Below are positions 56,381 to 58,556 of a DNA stretch of 58,556 nt, one piece after another. The first letter of the stretch is position 1. Every line of letters begins with the position of its first letter. The DNA is from Xanthomonas vasicola. Lineage in GTDB: Bacteria > Pseudomonadota > Gammaproteobacteria > Xanthomonadales > Xanthomonadaceae. Below the pieces are notes generated by a model, which made no database searches, had not been told where the DNA came from, and saw nothing but the letters and a program-made list of their open reading frames with translations. The stretch covers positions 1 to 58,556 of the forward strand of contig NZ_JSBW02000023.1 in NCBI RefSeq assembly GCF_000772705.2, read 5' to 3'. Position numbers and translations under genes: made by a program.

Positions 56381-57196
56381 ATGCACAACCGCCCACCCAG
56401 CTCCCTTCCTCACACCGACGCCCGGGCGCCGACCACGCGGCGGCGCGCAGCAAGCTGGTGGACCGCAGCGCTGGCCTTCGGTCTGGCAGCACTCGTCCCC
56501 ATGGCGCTTGCCGGCCCGTACAAGATCTTCGGCAACCACTATGCGTGGGTGAACAATTTCAACGATCCCAACAACATCATCTAGGGCACGTTCGGCACCG
56601 GCAGTACGCCCGAGCTGACCGTCACCTTCAACTTCGCCGACTACAACTTGTATGGCTACCCGGCGATCGTGCGCGGCTGGCATTACAACTGGAATCCGAC
56701 CAGCGACACGCTGTTTCCCAAGCAGATCTCGTCGATCAGCGCGTTGCCGTTCAAATTCAACTACAGCGCAGGCGGCACCAATCTGGCCGGCGATTTCGCT
56801 TACGACATCTTCTTCCGCTGGGATACCGCCAAGGGCAACCCGCAGCTGGAAGTGATGATCTGGGGCAACCACAACTCCTGGCCGATCGGCACTGTCACTG
56901 CGACGAAGGTCTTCACCGCTGGCGGGCGCACTTTCGACCTGTGGGAAGGCTTCAATTCCGGCGCCGGCTATTACGTCTACACCTTCATCCCGACTGGCAC
57001 CGCCGGCCAGCCGACGCTCAAGACCAGCGGCAGCCTCAACGTGGATGCCAAGCCGTTTCTGACCTGGCTGCAAAACAATCGCTCCAAGGATGGCCGCTAC
57101 AACAACAGCATGTACCTCCATGCGGCCTGGGCGGGATTTGAGGTGGTGCGCGGCAATGGGTGGGCCAAGGTCAGTGCGACCATGGATGCGAAGTAA
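56381..57196 (+). pseudogene. GH12 family cellulase/xyloglucanase-like gene with amber codon
   Basis: A Sec signal region (AALAFGLAALVPMALA) is followed by GPYKIFGNHYAWVNNFNDPNNI, then a TAG at 56582-56584, after which the same frame continues to the end. The GH12 catalytic elements are intact: nucleophile Glu in QLEVMIWGNHN and acid/base Glu in GFEVV. The intact paralog downstream has Gln (CAG) at the equivalent position of the TAG. An otherwise undamaged frame suggests a recent mutation. Confidence 0.9.
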
Positions 57197-57562
57197 GTGC
57201 AGCTGTTGCTGTTGTGCATGCGGCCAGCACCGGCTGGCAGGCACATGGTTTGCCAGGGATGGGTATGCCGCAACCTGCGCGCTGCCTGTTGCTGTTCGAT
57301 AGCTAATCTCTGCGCAGCTCACTGCGCCCACGACAACGAAGTGGCAAGATGTGCGTCGCCTGTAGCGTGGCATCGCACATCGGATGAGGCCACGGTGACC
57401 GGTCTGCATGGATGACATGTCTGCGCGCCGTCAGTGCGCAGACATTCGGTAGGTGACGCAAAGCCGTCGTCGTGCCGGATGCGAGAGGTTCGTTCGTCTA
57501 CTGTTCGGCGTCATGCCGCTGCCGGTGGGCGTGCTTGGTCCATCCATCTTCGGAGTACATCC
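57197..57562. other. Gap between the tandem GH12 genes
   Basis: 366 bases without a gene; a GGAG ribosome site for the second GH12 gene lies at its end. Nothing else recognised. Confidence 0.4.
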
Positions 57563-58360
57563 ATGTACATGCATAGCCGTTCTCACTCGCCGCTGTTCGC
57601 CCGTTGTGGTCGGTTGCCGCGTGCCGCTGCGCTGGGCTTGCTGCTGGTCGCGACCAGCGCCAGTGCCTACACCGGCCAGACCAAGGTCTATGGCACGCAG
57701 TACGCGTTCAACAACAATTTCAACGACGCCAACAACAACATCCAGGCCACCTTCGGCAGCGGTAGCACGCCGAGCCTGACCATTTCCTACAACCTGCCTA
57801 GCGGTAACCTGTATGGGTACCCGGCGATCTGCCGCGGTTGGCACTACACGATGAATCCGGCTCCCGATAGCTACTTTCCGCATCAGGTGTCCAAGATCGG
57901 CAGCTTACGTGGGACGTTGGCATTCACCACCAAGGGCAGCGGGCAGACCGGCGATTTCGCCTACGACCTGTTCTTTCGCACGGACGCCAGCAAGGGCAAC
58001 CCGCAACCGGAAGTGATGATCTGGGGCGCCAACAATTCGTATCCGCTTGGCACCCTGACGACCGCCAACGCCATTACCTCCGGCGGCGTGACCTACGATT
58101 TGTGGGAGGGCGATAACTCCGCTGCCGGCTATTATGTGTACACCTTCATTCCGCATGGCAGCGCGGGCAACAGCAATGCACTGCCGGCCAAGGGCAATGT
58201 CAAGGTCGATGTCAAAGCGTTTCTGACCAAGTTGCAGGCGTTGCGCGGCGGCGATGGCCGCTACAACAGCAGTTTGTATCTGCAGGTGGTGGAGGCCGGC
58301 TTCGAAATCACCGGTGGGATGGGCACGGTGTCGTTGACTGGATCGATCGCGGCCAAGTGA
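57563..58360 (+). CDS. Secreted GH12 endoglucanase/xyloglucanase-like protein
   Basis: 265 residues. Signal peptide LPRAAALGLLLVATSASA, then TKVYGTQYAFNNNFND, TYN-like substrate strands, nucleophile Glu in QPEVMIWGANNSYPLG and acid/base Glu in AGFEIT. GH12 enzymes cut beta-1,4-glucan or xyloglucan in plant cell walls and are secreted by xanthomonads, usually by the type II system. It is a tandem paralog of the preceding damaged gene. Cellulose versus xyloglucan preference cannot be decided. The remaining bases 58361-58556 contain no gene. Confidence 0.93.
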   Translation: MYMHSRSHSPLFARCGRLPRAAALGLLLVATSASAYTGQTKVYGTQYAFNNNFNDANNNIQATFGSGSTPSLTISYNLPSGNLYGYPAICRGWHYTMNPAPDSYFPHQVSKIGSLRGTLAFTTKGSGQTGDFAYDLFFRTDASKGNPQPEVMIWGANNSYPLGTLTTANAITSGGVTYDLWEGDNSAAGYYVYTFIPHGSAGNSNALPAKGNVKVDVKAFLTKLQALRGGDGRYNSSLYLQVVEAGFEITGGMGTVSLTGSIAAK

Positions 58361-58556
58361 GTGCGGCGATTGTCGCGTCGTCAGCTGCAATGGTGCGCAG
58401 TTGGCGCGCGTCGGGTGCCGGGTGCAAGCTAAGGATGGTCTGATCAACGCGACCGGAAAACGAAGCAACCGCATCCGCCGCGCTGAGGGCGCTCAAATCG
58501 CCGATTTTTTGCCGGTTTCGGCCGTTTGCGGGGTGTTGCCTGGGTTACAGGCACAG

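Noticed and set aside
56195..57418. A 407-residue minus-strand frame opposite the GH12 gene
   Set aside because: It lies antisense to the GH12 coding sequence, which has clear catalytic motifs; no likeness of its own.

Overview
The window is a high-GC chromosomal segment that reads as Xanthomonas. The evidence is a lipopolysaccharide (LPS) locus ending at etfA-etfB, followed by rmlBACD, xanB-xanA and the lpsJ-lpsI CoA-transferase pair, plus tandem GH12 cellulase genes, a plant-type GshA and an XrvA-like H-NS protein. Many Xanthomonas genomes carry their hypervariable O-antigen cluster between metB and etfA; the left part of the window fits the etfA side of that locus.

Layout. 1-126 is the tail of an IS3-type transposase. 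168-9363 (all minus strand) is an envelope-glycan block: a large polytopic membrane protein, a GtrA-type flippase, a flavin oxidoreductase, a nucleotide-sugar epimerase-like protein, a DprE2-like reductase, a DprE1-like oxidase, a HAD-phosphatase/UbiA fusion and a YbhN-like membrane protein. It continues from etfB-etfA almost without gaps. The DprE1/DprE2/UbiA trio is the set that makes polyprenyl-phosphate-arabinose in mycobacteria, so a lipid-linked pentose for O-antigen or protein decoration is the likely theme. 11304-19175 holds dTDP-rhamnose (rmlBACD) and GDP-mannose/hexose-phosphate (xanAB) synthesis and lpsJI. Next come a RgpF-like multidomain protein, ETF-ubiquinone oxidoreductase and an AlkB-like dioxygenase. 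24415-24963 is a repeat-rich gap. 24964-28574 is an MCE-type lipid transport operon. 28743-34756 is mostly housekeeping: ThrE, H-NS-like, ProS, PssA, HolD-like and RimI.

35149-37826 is a collapsed choline-to-glycine-betaine locus. betA is reduced to 51 codons by an internal deletion. betB and betT are joined by a second deletion and also carry frameshifts and a nonsense codon. 37960-41964 holds a nuclease-like EEP protein, two DsbA-type lipoproteins, a cytochrome c4 and EngB. 42356-43720 is GshA. 43783-46162 is an unfamiliar module: two divergent paralogous secreted proteins, one with a four-cysteine C-terminal tail and an amber codon, and a translationally coupled thioredoxin-fold protein. 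A two-component system, a glycosyltransferase and a frameshifted polyproline protein follow. 50742-53758 is a glutathione-dependent formaldehyde detoxification operon (frmR-adhC-gfa-fghA) with a clear FrmR/RcnR-type operator. The right end holds a degV pseudogene and tandem GH12 genes, the first with an amber codon.

Recurrent single-base lesions (at least four frameshifted loci and four in-frame stops) suggest a lineage undergoing gene loss, particularly for osmoprotectant synthesis and accessory functions, while cell-envelope sugar metabolism and formaldehyde/thiol chemistry stay intact. No tRNA, rRNA or CRISPR array was recognised.
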